Positions 1 to 7,631 of a stretch of 64,000 nt of DNA are shown piece by piece. The notes under the pieces were generated by a model that saw only the letters and a list, made by a program, of their open reading frames with translations, did not search any database and was not told the DNA's origin. This stretch comes from DASRFA01 sp035651755 (GTDB taxonomy: Bacteria; Desulfobacterota; Binatia; UBA12015). Position 1 is the stretch's first letter; the number at the start of each line of letters is the position of its first letter. The stretch is from positions 186,001 to 250,000 of the forward strand of contig DASRFA010000040.1 of NCBI GenBank assembly GCA_035651755.1, read 5' to 3'. The position numbers and the translations under genes are program-made.

Positions 1-931
1 TCCGGGCGCCCGCGCCGCGGGCGGCCGTCCGCGCGGGTCGCGCCGGACGGCCGTGCGACGACCCGCCGTGGCGCGAGAACTCGGTGCCGACCCCCTGGTC
101 GGTGAAGACCTCGAGCAGGACGGCGTGCCGGACGCGGCCGTCGATGATGTGCACCTTCCGGACGCCGCCGCCGAGCGCCTGGAGGCAGCACTCGACCTTC
201 GGGATCATGCCCGCCGTCACCACGCCTCGCGCGATCATCTCTTCCGCCTCGCTCGCGCGAAGCGTCGGGATCACCGCGCCGCTCGCGTCCATGATCCCGG
301 GGACGTCGGTCAGGAGGAGCAGCTTCTCCGCCTCGAGCGCCTCGGCGATCTTTCCGGCGGCCGTGTCGGCGTTGATGTTCAGGCTCTCGCCTTCGGCGCT
401 CGTGCCGATCGGCGCGATGACCGGGATGAAGTCGCGCTCCTCGAGCGCGCGCACGAGCTCGGGATTGACGCCGACGACCTCGCCGACCTGCCCGAGGTCG
501 CCGTCGGTGCCCTCGGCGGCGATGCGGCGTGCGACGATCAGGTTGCCGTCCTTCCCGGAGAAGCCGACGGCCCGGCCGCCGGCCTGGTGGATCATCGAGA
601 CGATCTCGCCGTTGATCTGCCCGGCGAGCACCATCTCGACGACGCGCATCGTCGGCTCGTCCGTCACCCGCAGGCCGCGGTGGAACTTCGACTCGATCTG
701 GAGGTCCGACAGCATGCGGTCGATCTGCGGGCCGCCGCCGTGCACGACCACCGGGTTCATGCCGACGAATTTGAGCAGCACGACGTCGTGCGCGAACGCC
801 TGCTTCAGGTCGGCGTCGAGCATCGCCGCGCCGCCGTACTTGACGACGATCGTCTTCCCCGCGAAGCGCCGGATGTAGGGAAGCGCCTCGAGGAGGATCT
901 CGGCGCGCTGGATCAGCGTGGGATCCGCCAC
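1..931 (-). CDS. argB: Acetylglutamate kinase (partial, 3' end beyond left edge)
   Basis: Phosphorylates N-acetyl-L-glutamate in cytoplasmic arginine biosynthesis. The reverse-strand frame begins at a GTG (929-931) giving VADPTLIQRAEILLEALPYI and stays open to base 1 without a stop, so the C-terminus is not seen. Family motifs are clear: the phosphate-binding IVVKYGGAAM near residue 25, VVVHGGGPQI near residue 60, the middle NINADTAAGKIAEAL, and a C-terminal block with VHIIDGRVRHAVLLEVF and GVGTEF. The reading is nearly full length already (about 285 codons to GVGTEF plus an Ala/Arg/Gly-rich tail). Identification is firm; the tail in the last 80 bases may be real or may mark a changed C-terminus. 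Confidence 0.9.
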   Translation of the reverse strand, partial: MADPTLIQRAEILLEALPYIRRFAGKTIVVKYGGAAMLDADLKQAFAHDVVLLKFVGMNPVVVHGGGPQIDRMLSDLQIESKFHRGLRVTDEPTMRVVEMVLAGQINGEIVSMIHQAGGRAVGFSGKDGNLIVARRIAAEGTDGDLGQVGEVVGVNPELVRALEERDFIPVIAPIGTSAEGESLNINADTAAGKIAEALEAEKLLLLTDVPGIMDASGAVIPTLRASEAEEMIARGVVTAGMIPKVECCLQALGGGVRKVHIIDGRVRHAVLLEVFTDQGVGTEFSRHGGSSHGRPARPARTAARGAGAR

Positions 932-1042
932 GCGCTCGCGATACGCAAAGGGCGGGTGCGCTGCAACATCGTCGCCGATGGCGGCGCTTCCCGCCCTCTC
1001 CACGAGCGTGTCGCGCCACCGCGACGCCGGATGATCGGGCTC

Positions 1043-1939
1043 CTAGCGCTTCGTCGCGGGCGCTGGCTCCGGCGGCAGGACGACCCGGTCGCCGATCGCG
1101 AGACCGGAGACGATCTCGACGTAGTCGTTCATGAGCGTCTCGCCCGTCCGCACCGATACGGTGCCGGCGCGACCGTCGCGATCGACGCGGACGGCTTTGG
1201 TCTCGCCGGCCTCGCTGCGGATCGCGCTCGCGGGCACCGCGAGGACGCGGCGATCGCGCACCGTGAGCAGCACCGCCGCGGAGAGCCCGGGGCGGAGATC
1301 GGGGTTCTCTCGCAGCGCAGCGACGAAGCGCTGCGGGCCGGGGCGCGCGGAGTCGGGCGATTCGACCACGTGGGCCGGGAGCGGCTCGGCGAACGACTGG
1401 ACGCGCACGCTCACCCCGTCGGTGACGCCGAGGTGCGGCATCGGCTCCTTCTCGATCTCGAGGAGGTAGCGGGCGCCGGCGGGCGCGATGGTCAGGATCT
1501 CCTCGCCCTCGGCGATCGGCTCGCCGGCGCGTCGCGCGACGCCGGCGACCCAGCCGTCCTGCGCCGCAGCGACCGCGACGCCTTCGCCCGCGCCGCCGGC
1601 CGGCGCCGCATCGGCCGGTCGCACGTGCGCGACGACGTCGCCCGCCCGCACGCGATCGCCGGTCGCGACCTTCACGTCGGCGAGCACGCCCTTTGCGGGC
1701 GACGACACGGTCGCGGTGCCTTCGGGACGGAGGACGCCGGGCATCTCGACCGCACGCGCGGTCCAGCGCCACTCGACGGGAGCGAGCGGCGCGTCGGCGG
1801 GGACGATGGCCGCGTCGGCGGCGCGCGCCGGCGGCGACGCGCCCGCGCTTGCGACCGCGAGGACCACGACCGCCGTCAGCACGACGCGCGGACGTCGATC
1901 CGGATGCCCGGTCCGAGCCACGCGCTCAGCGCCGGCCAC
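1043..1939 (-). CDS. Periplasmic adaptor (HlyD/membrane-fusion-like) protein
   Basis: 298 aa. The N-terminus is basic (RRPR) followed by a hydrophobic stretch and an ARA-type cleavage site near residue 40, so it is exported. Residues about 75-105 (SSPAKGVLADVKVATGDRV, then AGDVVAHV) look like the lipoyl/biotinyl-like hairpin half of membrane-fusion proteins. The C-terminal half has the beta-barrel/membrane-proximal pattern with VPASAIRSE and GLAIGDRVVLPPEP. Such proteins link inner-membrane pumps to the outer membrane, but no pump gene is adjacent, so the partner is unknown. Its start overlaps the end of the upstream DGQHR gene by 14 bases, suggesting co-transcription. Family assignment is fair, substrate unknown. 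Confidence 0.65.
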   Translation of the reverse strand: MAGAERVARTGHPDRRPRVVLTAVVVLAVASAGASPPARAADAAIVPADAPLAPVEWRWTARAVEMPGVLRPEGTATVSSPAKGVLADVKVATGDRVRAGDVVAHVRPADAAPAGGAGEGVAVAAAQDGWVAGVARRAGEPIAEGEEILTIAPAGARYLLEIEKEPMPHLGVTDGVSVRVQSFAEPLPAHVVESPDSARPGPQRFVAALRENPDLRPGLSAAVLLTVRDRRVLAVPASAIRSEAGETKAVRVDRDGRAGTVSVRTGETLMNDYVEIVSGLAIGDRVVLPPEPAPATKR

Positions 1940-3050
1940 GGCCGGACTCGAGGCCGACGTGGCGCGCGAGCTCCCGGTGGATCAGCGCCACGCGCTCGAC
2001 CTGGCCCTTCGCCGGGAAGCGCTCGTAGAAGCCCTCCGAGCGGAACTCGCGCACGACCCCGCTCCACGGCGCGAGGCGCTGCTCCCACCGCCGCACGCGA
2101 CCGTCGGCCGGGTCGGCGTCGGCGCGGGCGAGGTCGGCCGTGACGCGGACCATCGCCTTCAGCGTGACCGGGCGCGTCACCATGTAGCCGGAGTGGCCCC
2201 ACGTGTCGCCCCAGACGCGCTCGGCCGCCTTGAAGAAGTCGCGCACCTCGCCGTAGAGGCGCTCGGTTTCGCGTGCGGTGGCGCCGGAGACGCGCCCGCG
2301 CTCCATGTCGACCTTGATCCAGCGATGCAGCTCGTTGAAGAGCTCCGCCTGGAGGATCCACTTCTCCTGCTTGCTGCGCCCGCCGAGCCGGTTGATCTTG
2401 TAGCGGAGCGGGCTGTCGCCGCCCGAGTAGAGCCGCTCCACGACCCGGGCCGCCAGCTTCCGATCCGGCGCCGCCCACGAGACGCGCTCGTAGAGGTCGA
2501 CGAGGTGGCTCTTGTTGATGCGCGTCGGGGTCGAGTTGATGATGACGAACATCTCGGTCGCGAAGTCTTCGCTCTTGCCGTCGAAGATGACGCACGGGAC
2601 GTGGATCGTACGCGCCTCCTCGGGGTGGGTCCGGCGATAGAAGTACAGGGCGGCGAGGCGGTGCTGGCCGTCGATGATGAGGTACTTGCCGCGCGGGTCC
2701 TGCAGGTTGCCCACGTTCTCGAAGCCGCGCACCGGCGCGAACGAGAGCGTCTCCGCGGTGAACAGGAGGACCGTGCCGGGAATGGGCGGCTGGCTCGCCG
2801 CCGTTTCGTAGAAATTTCGGATCGCGGCGACCTTCGAGCGCGAAAGCGCTCGCTGGAACGCCGCGTCGCTGCGCTCGATGCGCGCGATGAACTGCCCGAC
2901 GTCGTCGCCTTCCTCGACTTCCTCGGCCGCGATCTTGTCGCCCTCGGCGTAGAAGCGGCTGATGAAGCGGACGCGCTCGAGGAGATCGTCCGCCGGACGC
3001 GCGACGAAATAGAAGACGCTGTCCTTCTGCCTCACTTGGGTCGCGAGCAT
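1926..3050 (-). CDS. DGQHR-domain protein (DndB-like)
   Basis: 374 aa. The diagnostic motif LIIDGQHRLAALYFYRR lies near residue 125, followed by VPCVIFDGKSEDFATEMFVI and INSTPTRINKSHLVDLY. This is the DGQHR fold shared by DndB (a regulator of phosphorothioate DNA modification) and many uncharacterised proteins, related to ParB/sulfiredoxin-like domains. No dndA/C/D/E or restriction genes lie in the window, so a Dnd role cannot be claimed. Start ATG 3048-3050 has a GGAG nine bases upstream. It is the first gene of a short leftward unit with the adaptor. Role: unknown, possibly DNA-linked regulation or defence. Confidence 0.8.
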   Translation of the reverse strand: MLATQVRQKDSVFYFVARPADDLLERVRFISRFYAEGDKIAAEEVEEGDDVGQFIARIERSDAAFQRALSRSKVAAIRNFYETAASQPPIPGTVLLFTAETLSFAPVRGFENVGNLQDPRGKYLIIDGQHRLAALYFYRRTHPEEARTIHVPCVIFDGKSEDFATEMFVIINSTPTRINKSHLVDLYERVSWAAPDRKLAARVVERLYSGGDSPLRYKINRLGGRSKQEKWILQAELFNELHRWIKVDMERGRVSGATARETERLYGEVRDFFKAAERVWGDTWGHSGYMVTRPVTLKAMVRVTADLARADADPADGRVRRWEQRLAPWSGVVREFRSEGFYERFPAKGQVERVALIHRELARHVGLESGRGRR

Positions 3051-3633
3051 GGAATCCGTCTCCGTTGGTCTCTGATTGCGCCCGGCGCACGTAGGCCAGG
3101 CCGCCGACGCCTGTCAAGCGCAGGCGCCGCGCCACGACGTCCGCCTTGACCGGCGCGCCCGCGCCCGCCCATGCCGCGGGCCGACGCCCGGGTCGCGGAG
3201 CCGCGCCATCCGTTCGACCAGGAGCTCGGCCGGGACGGCGCGGCCGAGGCGCTCGCGGAACGGGCCCTCGAGCCCGCGACCTTCGTCGAGCGGGCCCTCG
3301 CCAAGTCGGCCGAGAAGCTCCGCGCCCCCCATCACCGGAACGCGACCCTCAAGCCCTTCTCCCACGTCGTCGGGACGCGGTGGCGCGCTCGAGAAGCAAG
3401 CGGCGGCTCGCCGCCTGGCTCGTTCTGCCACGCTGACGGCTCGAGCGCTCACTCCCCGCTCCGTGGCGATGCGGAGGGCGATCGTCTCGCAGGGCTGAGA
3501 AGGCCGCACGGGCTCGTTCCGATCAGCGAGAAACGCCGTGCCCGCATGAGACCTCCCTCCTCGCACCGCATCGGTCCTGCGGGCGTCGCGCGCCGGAACG
3601 ACGGGGAACGGTCCTTGCTCCGCCGCGGGTACG
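3051..3633. other. Intergenic region, no supported gene
   Basis: 583 bases between two divergent units (DGQHR gene to the left, electron-transfer operon to the right). Several short open frames exist on both strands but their composition (Arg/Ala/Gly-rich) and lack of ribosome-binding sites suggest chance frames of GC-rich DNA. The most protein-like is a 72-codon frame on the minus strand (3114-3332), not convincing enough to call. Promoters for both flanking units must lie here, but no clear -35/-10 pair was recognised. No tRNA cloverleaf was seen. Confidence 0.5.
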
Positions 3634-5586
3634 ATGCCTGGGTCTGCCGACGATCGAGCCGGGCGGCTTTCGGTCGGTGTCCCCGGAGACGATCACTATC
3701 GCAACCTGATCGCCTGCCAGGCGGCCTGCCCGGTGCACACCGACGCCAGGGGATACGTGCGCGCGATCGCGGAGGGGCGCATCGAGGACGCTTACCTGAT
3801 CGCGCGCGGACCCAATCCCTTCGCGTCGATCTGCGGGCGGATCTGCGGTGCCCCGTGCGAGGCCGCGTGCCGCCGCGGTCGCATCCCCCGCCTCGATGCC
3901 GACGGCGTCTTCCTCGGCAACGACCTTCCGATCGCGATCCGAGCCCTGAAGCGCTTCGCGTGCGAGCGGTTCGGCGTGGAGGCGCGCGAGCCCGAGACGG
4001 TCGTCGATGCGCTGCGCGGCGATGTGCCGCAGGTGGCGGCCGGTCCCGAGGAGATGGCGGCGATCGTGCGCGCCTCTGCTCGCCGCGACTTCGAGCCCGC
4101 GAACGGAGAGCGCATCGCGATCGTGGGCGCGGGCCCGGCCGGCCTCTCCGCCGCGCACGACCTCGCCTTGATGGGCTTCCGCCCGGTGGTCTTCGAGCTC
4201 GAGCCCGTCGCCGCCGGGATGCTCGCGCTCGGCGTGCCCTCCTATCGGCTGCCGCGCGACGTCATCCGGGGCGAGGTCGCCGTCATCGAGGCGCTCGGCG
4301 CCGAGATCCGGACGGGCGTCGCGATCGGCCGAGACGTCTCGTTCGGCGCGCTGCGGCGCGATTTCGCCGCCGTGATCGTGGCGGTGGGCGCGAAGCGGCC
4401 GCGCGCGCTCGGCCTTCCGGGGGAGAGCGGACCGCGCGTCTTCGGCGGCGTCGACCTCCTGCGCGCGGTCGCGCTCGGCGAGCCGTTCGACCTCGGCCAC
4501 GAGGTCGTCGTCATCGGGGGCGGGAACGTCGCCTACGACGTCGCGCGGACCGTCGTCCGGCAGGCTGCCTACGACGCGGCCCGGACCGCGGCTCGCCTGA
4601 TCGGCGGCCGCCGCGTCCACCTGGTGTCGCTCGAGACCCTGGAGGAGATGCCGGCCGACACGATCGAGATCCTCGAGGGCGACGAGGAAGGCATCGCGCG
4701 CCTGAACGGCTTCGGACCGGTCGAGATCCTGCGCGACGGCAGCGGGCTCGTCACCGGCGTCTCGTTCCGGCGCTGCGTTCGGGTGTACGACGAGCAGCGC
4801 CGCTTCGCGCCCGTGTTCGACGACGCCGATCGCCGCACGATCGCGTGCGACACGGTCCTGATCGCGGCCGGGCAGGCGCCGGACCTCGGGTTCCTCGCCG
4901 ACGGCGGCGCCGACGTCGAGGAGCTCCGTCCGGGCTGGCCGAAGGTCGATGCCGTGACGCTCGCGACCACGGCGCCCGGCGTCTTCGTCGCCGGCGACCT
5001 CGCGCACGGGACGCGCCTCCTGATCGACGCCGTCGCATCGGGCAAGCGCGCCGCGCGCAGCGTGTACGCCTACGTCACCGGCAAGGAGCTCGCGTCGCGC
5101 TCGGTCGACGTGCACCTTCCCATCGAGCGCTACCGCCGCGAAGCGCTCTACGAGGCCGTCCCGCGCCAGCCGATCCCCGCACGCGAGGCCGGCGAGCGCC
5201 TCGCCGACGCGACGCTTCAGGTCGAGCTCGGGTTCGACGAGGCGACCGCGCGGCGCGAGGCGTCGCGCTGTCTCGACTGCGGCGTCACGCCGGTCTTCGA
5301 CGGCGCGCGCTGCGTGCTCTGCGGCGGCTGCGTCGACGTCTGCCCGACCTCGTGCCTCAAGCTCGTCCGCATCGGAGACGTCGAGCCGAGCGCGGAGATC
5401 GACGCGGCGATCCGCGCGAGCGGCCTCGACGCGGCTCCGTGCGACGAAGCCGGCGAGCTCGACCTCACGGCGATCGTGAAGGACGAGGACCGCTGCATCC
5501 GCTGCGCCCTCTGCGCGATGCGCTGCCCGACCGACGCGATCGCGATGGAGCGCCTCTGCTTCACGACCTCCTGGAGCTCCGCATGA
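3634..5586 (+). CDS. GltD-like FAD/NAD(P) oxidoreductase with ferredoxin domains
   Basis: 650 aa cytoplasmic flavoprotein of the glutamate-synthase small-subunit/dihydropyrimidine dehydrogenase N-terminal family. An N-terminal Fe-S domain carries Cys28, Cys32, Cys67, Cys71, Cys75, Cys79. An FAD-binding Rossmann motif IAIVGAGPAGLSAA is near residue 160, a second dinucleotide motif VVVIGGGNVAYDVA near residue 290, and FVAGDLAHGTRLLIDAVA near residue 450. The C-terminus adds two [4Fe-4S] motifs (CVLCGGCVDVCP and CIRCALCAMRCP). It heads the operon and overlaps the Rieske gene by 4 bases (ATGA). Known relatives move electrons between NAD(P)H and ferredoxin-like centres. Here it may connect the bc-type module to the NAD(P)/ferredoxin pool; partner and direction are inference. 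Confidence 0.85.
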   Translation: MPGSADDRAGRLSVGVPGDDHYRNLIACQAACPVHTDARGYVRAIAEGRIEDAYLIARGPNPFASICGRICGAPCEAACRRGRIPRLDADGVFLGNDLPIAIRALKRFACERFGVEAREPETVVDALRGDVPQVAAGPEEMAAIVRASARRDFEPANGERIAIVGAGPAGLSAAHDLALMGFRPVVFELEPVAAGMLALGVPSYRLPRDVIRGEVAVIEALGAEIRTGVAIGRDVSFGALRRDFAAVIVAVGAKRPRALGLPGESGPRVFGGVDLLRAVALGEPFDLGHEVVVIGGGNVAYDVARTVVRQAAYDAARTAARLIGGRRVHLVSLETLEEMPADTIEILEGDEEGIARLNGFGPVEILRDGSGLVTGVSFRRCVRVYDEQRRFAPVFDDADRRTIACDTVLIAAGQAPDLGFLADGGADVEELRPGWPKVDAVTLATTAPGVFVAGDLAHGTRLLIDAVASGKRAARSVYAYVTGKELASRSVDVHLPIERYRREALYEAVPRQPIPAREAGERLADATLQVELGFDEATARREASRCLDCGVTPVFDGARCVLCGGCVDVCPTSCLKLVRIGDVEPSAEIDAAIRASGLDAAPCDEAGELDLTAIVKDEDRCIRCALCAMRCPTDAIAMERLCFTTSWSSA

Positions 5587-6086
5587 ATCCTTCGGCCGCC
5601 GCCCCGAGCGGCCCCGCGCCGGGCTCGCGTCTCGAGCCGCCGCCGATCGCGCGTCGCGACTTCCTCGGCCTGGCCGCGCTGTGGTCCGCGGTGGTCGCCC
5701 TCGCGATCGCCGCGGTCGGTGCGTTGCGGCTGCCGCGTGCCGCGGTCGTGCCGGTGCCGTCGCGGAAGTTCCGGGTCGCGCTGCCCGAGACGCTTGCGGC
5801 CGGCGAGCCCTTCGTTCCGCCCGGCCGCTCGGTCGCGCTCTTCCACGACGCGACCGGCGTCTGGGCGCTCTCCACGGTCTGCACGCACCTCGGATGCATC
5901 GTGAAGCAGCAGGGTGGTCAGTTCGCGTGTCCGTGCCACGGCTCGCAGTTCAAGCTCGACGGCGCGGTCGTGAAGGGGCCGGCGCCGAAGGCGCTCCCGT
6001 GGCTCGCCGTGTCGCGGCTCGCGAGCGGACAGGTCCTCGTCGACGAGGGGAAGGTCGTCCCGGCCGGGACGAAGGCGGCCGTATGA
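5583..6086 (+). CDS. Rieske [2Fe-2S] protein of a bc-type complex
   Basis: 167 aa. An ARRDFLGLAAL segment (Arg24-Arg25) followed by a hydrophobic helix is the usual Tat-type uncleaved anchor of bc-complex Rieske proteins. Cluster motifs are complete: CTHLGC (Cys100, His102) and CPCHGS (Cys116, His119), with Cys105/Cys118 as the expected disulfide pair. The C-terminal GPAPKALPWLAV matches the Pro-loop region. Start ATG overlaps the stop of the upstream flavoprotein gene, and its stop overlaps the cytochrome b start, so the three genes are translationally coupled. It would take electrons from quinol at the Qo site and pass them to c-type hemes. Confidence 0.93.
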   Translation: MNPSAAAPSGPAPGSRLEPPPIARRDFLGLAALWSAVVALAIAAVGALRLPRAAVVPVPSRKFRVALPETLAAGEPFVPPGRSVALFHDATGVWALSTVCTHLGCIVKQQGGQFACPCHGSQFKLDGAVVKGPAPKALPWLAVSRLASGQVLVDEGKVVPAGTKAAV

Positions 6087-7621
6087 GCGCGAGCGGGATG
6101 CAGCGCTTCGGCGCGAACCTGCGCGCGGTCCCGCGCACGATGCGCGATGCGGTCGTGCGGACGGGCTCGCCGACGACCGACCGCGCGCGCTCGTCGTTCG
6201 TCTTCGGGAACCTGTTCCTCCACCTGCACGCCGTCCGCGTCCACCTGTGGACGCTCCGCTGGAGCACGACGCTCGGCCTCGGGATCGCGGCGCTCTCGGC
6301 GTTCCTGGTCACGCTCGTGACCGGGATCCTGCTCATGTTCTACTACAAGCCGTACCCGGACGCGGCGTACTGGTCGATCAAGGACATCCACTTCGTCGTC
6401 CCGACCGGCAAGCTGATCCGCAACGTCCACCGCTGGGCCGCGCAGGTGATGGTGTTCGCGGTCTTCGCGCACATGGCGCGCGTGTTCTACACGGCGTCCT
6501 ACCGCAAGCCGCGCGAGTTCAACTGGGTCGTCGGGATGGGGCTCCTCGTCGTGACGCTCGGGCTCTCGTTCACGGGCTACCTCCTGCCGTGGGACCAGCT
6601 CGCGTACTGGGCGATCACGATCGGCGCGAACATCGCGCAGTCGCCGCGCGAGGTGACGGACGCGCTCGGCTGGACGCAGCGCTTCGATCCGGGCGGCTTC
6701 GTGCGCTTCCTGCTGCTCGGGTCGGAGGAGATCGGCGAGGAGGCGCTGATCCGCTTCTACCTCCTGCACGTCATGGTGCTGCCGCTCTTCCTGGGAGCGC
6801 TCCTCGGCGTGCACTTCTGGCGCATCCGGAAGGACGGCGGGCTGGCGCGGCCGGTCGACGCCGATCGCCGCCTCGGCAAGCCCGCGATGCCCGTCCAGCC
6901 GACGTTCACGGACGCCCCGCGGAAGACCTACCACCTCGCAGCGCTCGTCCGCGGGACGTCGCCCGCGGTCGGGCGCGCGCCCGAGAAGACCGTCCCGGCG
7001 ATGCCGCACCTCTTCTACGCCGAGCTCGCGGTCTTCATGCTGACGATCCTCGTCTGCGTCGCGCTCTCGCTCGTCTCGGACGCACCGCTGAAGGAGCACG
7101 CCAACCCCGCCGTGCCGGAGAACCCGGCCAAGGCGCCCTGGTACTTCCTCGGCCTCCAGGAGCTCGTCGCCTACTCGGCGTTCATGGGCGGGATGGGCCT
7201 CCCGACGATCGTCATCGTCGGCCTGACGTTGATCCCGTTCCTCGACCGCGAGCACGCCGGCACGGGCGAGTGGTTCGGCGGCCCGGGCGGCCTGCCGCTC
7301 GTCGCGCGCTCCACCGCCTTCGGGCTCGTGGCGGTCGTCGCGGTCGAGGCGATCGCGATCCGCTTCGGCTGGATCCGCGAGTGGTTCCCCGACGTGCCGC
7401 AGCTCGTCGTGACGCTCGTCAACCCGGGCACGCTCATCGCGGCCATCTACGCGGCGTACTCGGTCTGGTGCGTCCGGCGCTACGACTCGACGCGCGCCGG
7501 CGCGCTCGCGCTCTTCACCTGCTTCCTCTGCGGCTTCGTCGTGCTCACGATCGTCGGCGTCCACTTCCGCGGCCCGAACTGGCACTTCTTCTGGTCGCCC
7601 GCGGACTGGCCGGTTCACTGA
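6083..7621 (+). CDS. Cytochrome b of a bc-type complex (long, fused form)
   Basis: 512 aa integral membrane protein that includes both the cytochrome b6-like N-terminal half and the subunit-IV-like C-terminal half. Heme-ligand helices are visible: RNVHRWAAQVMVFAVFAHM and LLHVMVLPLFLGALLGVHF. The Qo-site motif normally written PEWY appears as APWYFLGLQELV, a variant seen in non-mitochondrial bc complexes. An N-terminal extension of about 40 residues precedes the first amphipathic region. Coupled by ATGA overlaps upstream; eleven bases separate it from the multiheme cytochrome gene. Role: quinol oxidation or reduction in the inner membrane together with the Rieske protein. Confidence 0.93.
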   Translation: MSASGMQRFGANLRAVPRTMRDAVVRTGSPTTDRARSSFVFGNLFLHLHAVRVHLWTLRWSTTLGLGIAALSAFLVTLVTGILLMFYYKPYPDAAYWSIKDIHFVVPTGKLIRNVHRWAAQVMVFAVFAHMARVFYTASYRKPREFNWVVGMGLLVVTLGLSFTGYLLPWDQLAYWAITIGANIAQSPREVTDALGWTQRFDPGGFVRFLLLGSEEIGEEALIRFYLLHVMVLPLFLGALLGVHFWRIRKDGGLARPVDADRRLGKPAMPVQPTFTDAPRKTYHLAALVRGTSPAVGRAPEKTVPAMPHLFYAELAVFMLTILVCVALSLVSDAPLKEHANPAVPENPAKAPWYFLGLQELVAYSAFMGGMGLPTIVIVGLTLIPFLDREHAGTGEWFGGPGGLPLVARSTAFGLVAVVAVEAIAIRFGWIREWFPDVPQLVVTLVNPGTLIAAIYAAYSVWCVRRYDSTRAGALALFTCFLCGFVVLTIVGVHFRGPNWHFFWSPADWPVH

Positions 7622-7631
7622 GGAGCTCGGC

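Noticed and set aside
53..2143. Very long open frame on the plus strand over argB and the adaptor gene
   Set aside because: Composition is Arg/Asp/His-rich without domains, and it mirrors real minus-strand genes; a GC-rich shadow frame. The same applies to many other long antisense frames across the window.
3114..3566. Minus-strand frame of 150 codons in the 3.1-3.6 kb gap
   Set aside because: The 72-codon end looks slightly protein-like, but there is no ribosome-binding site, domain or neighbour context.
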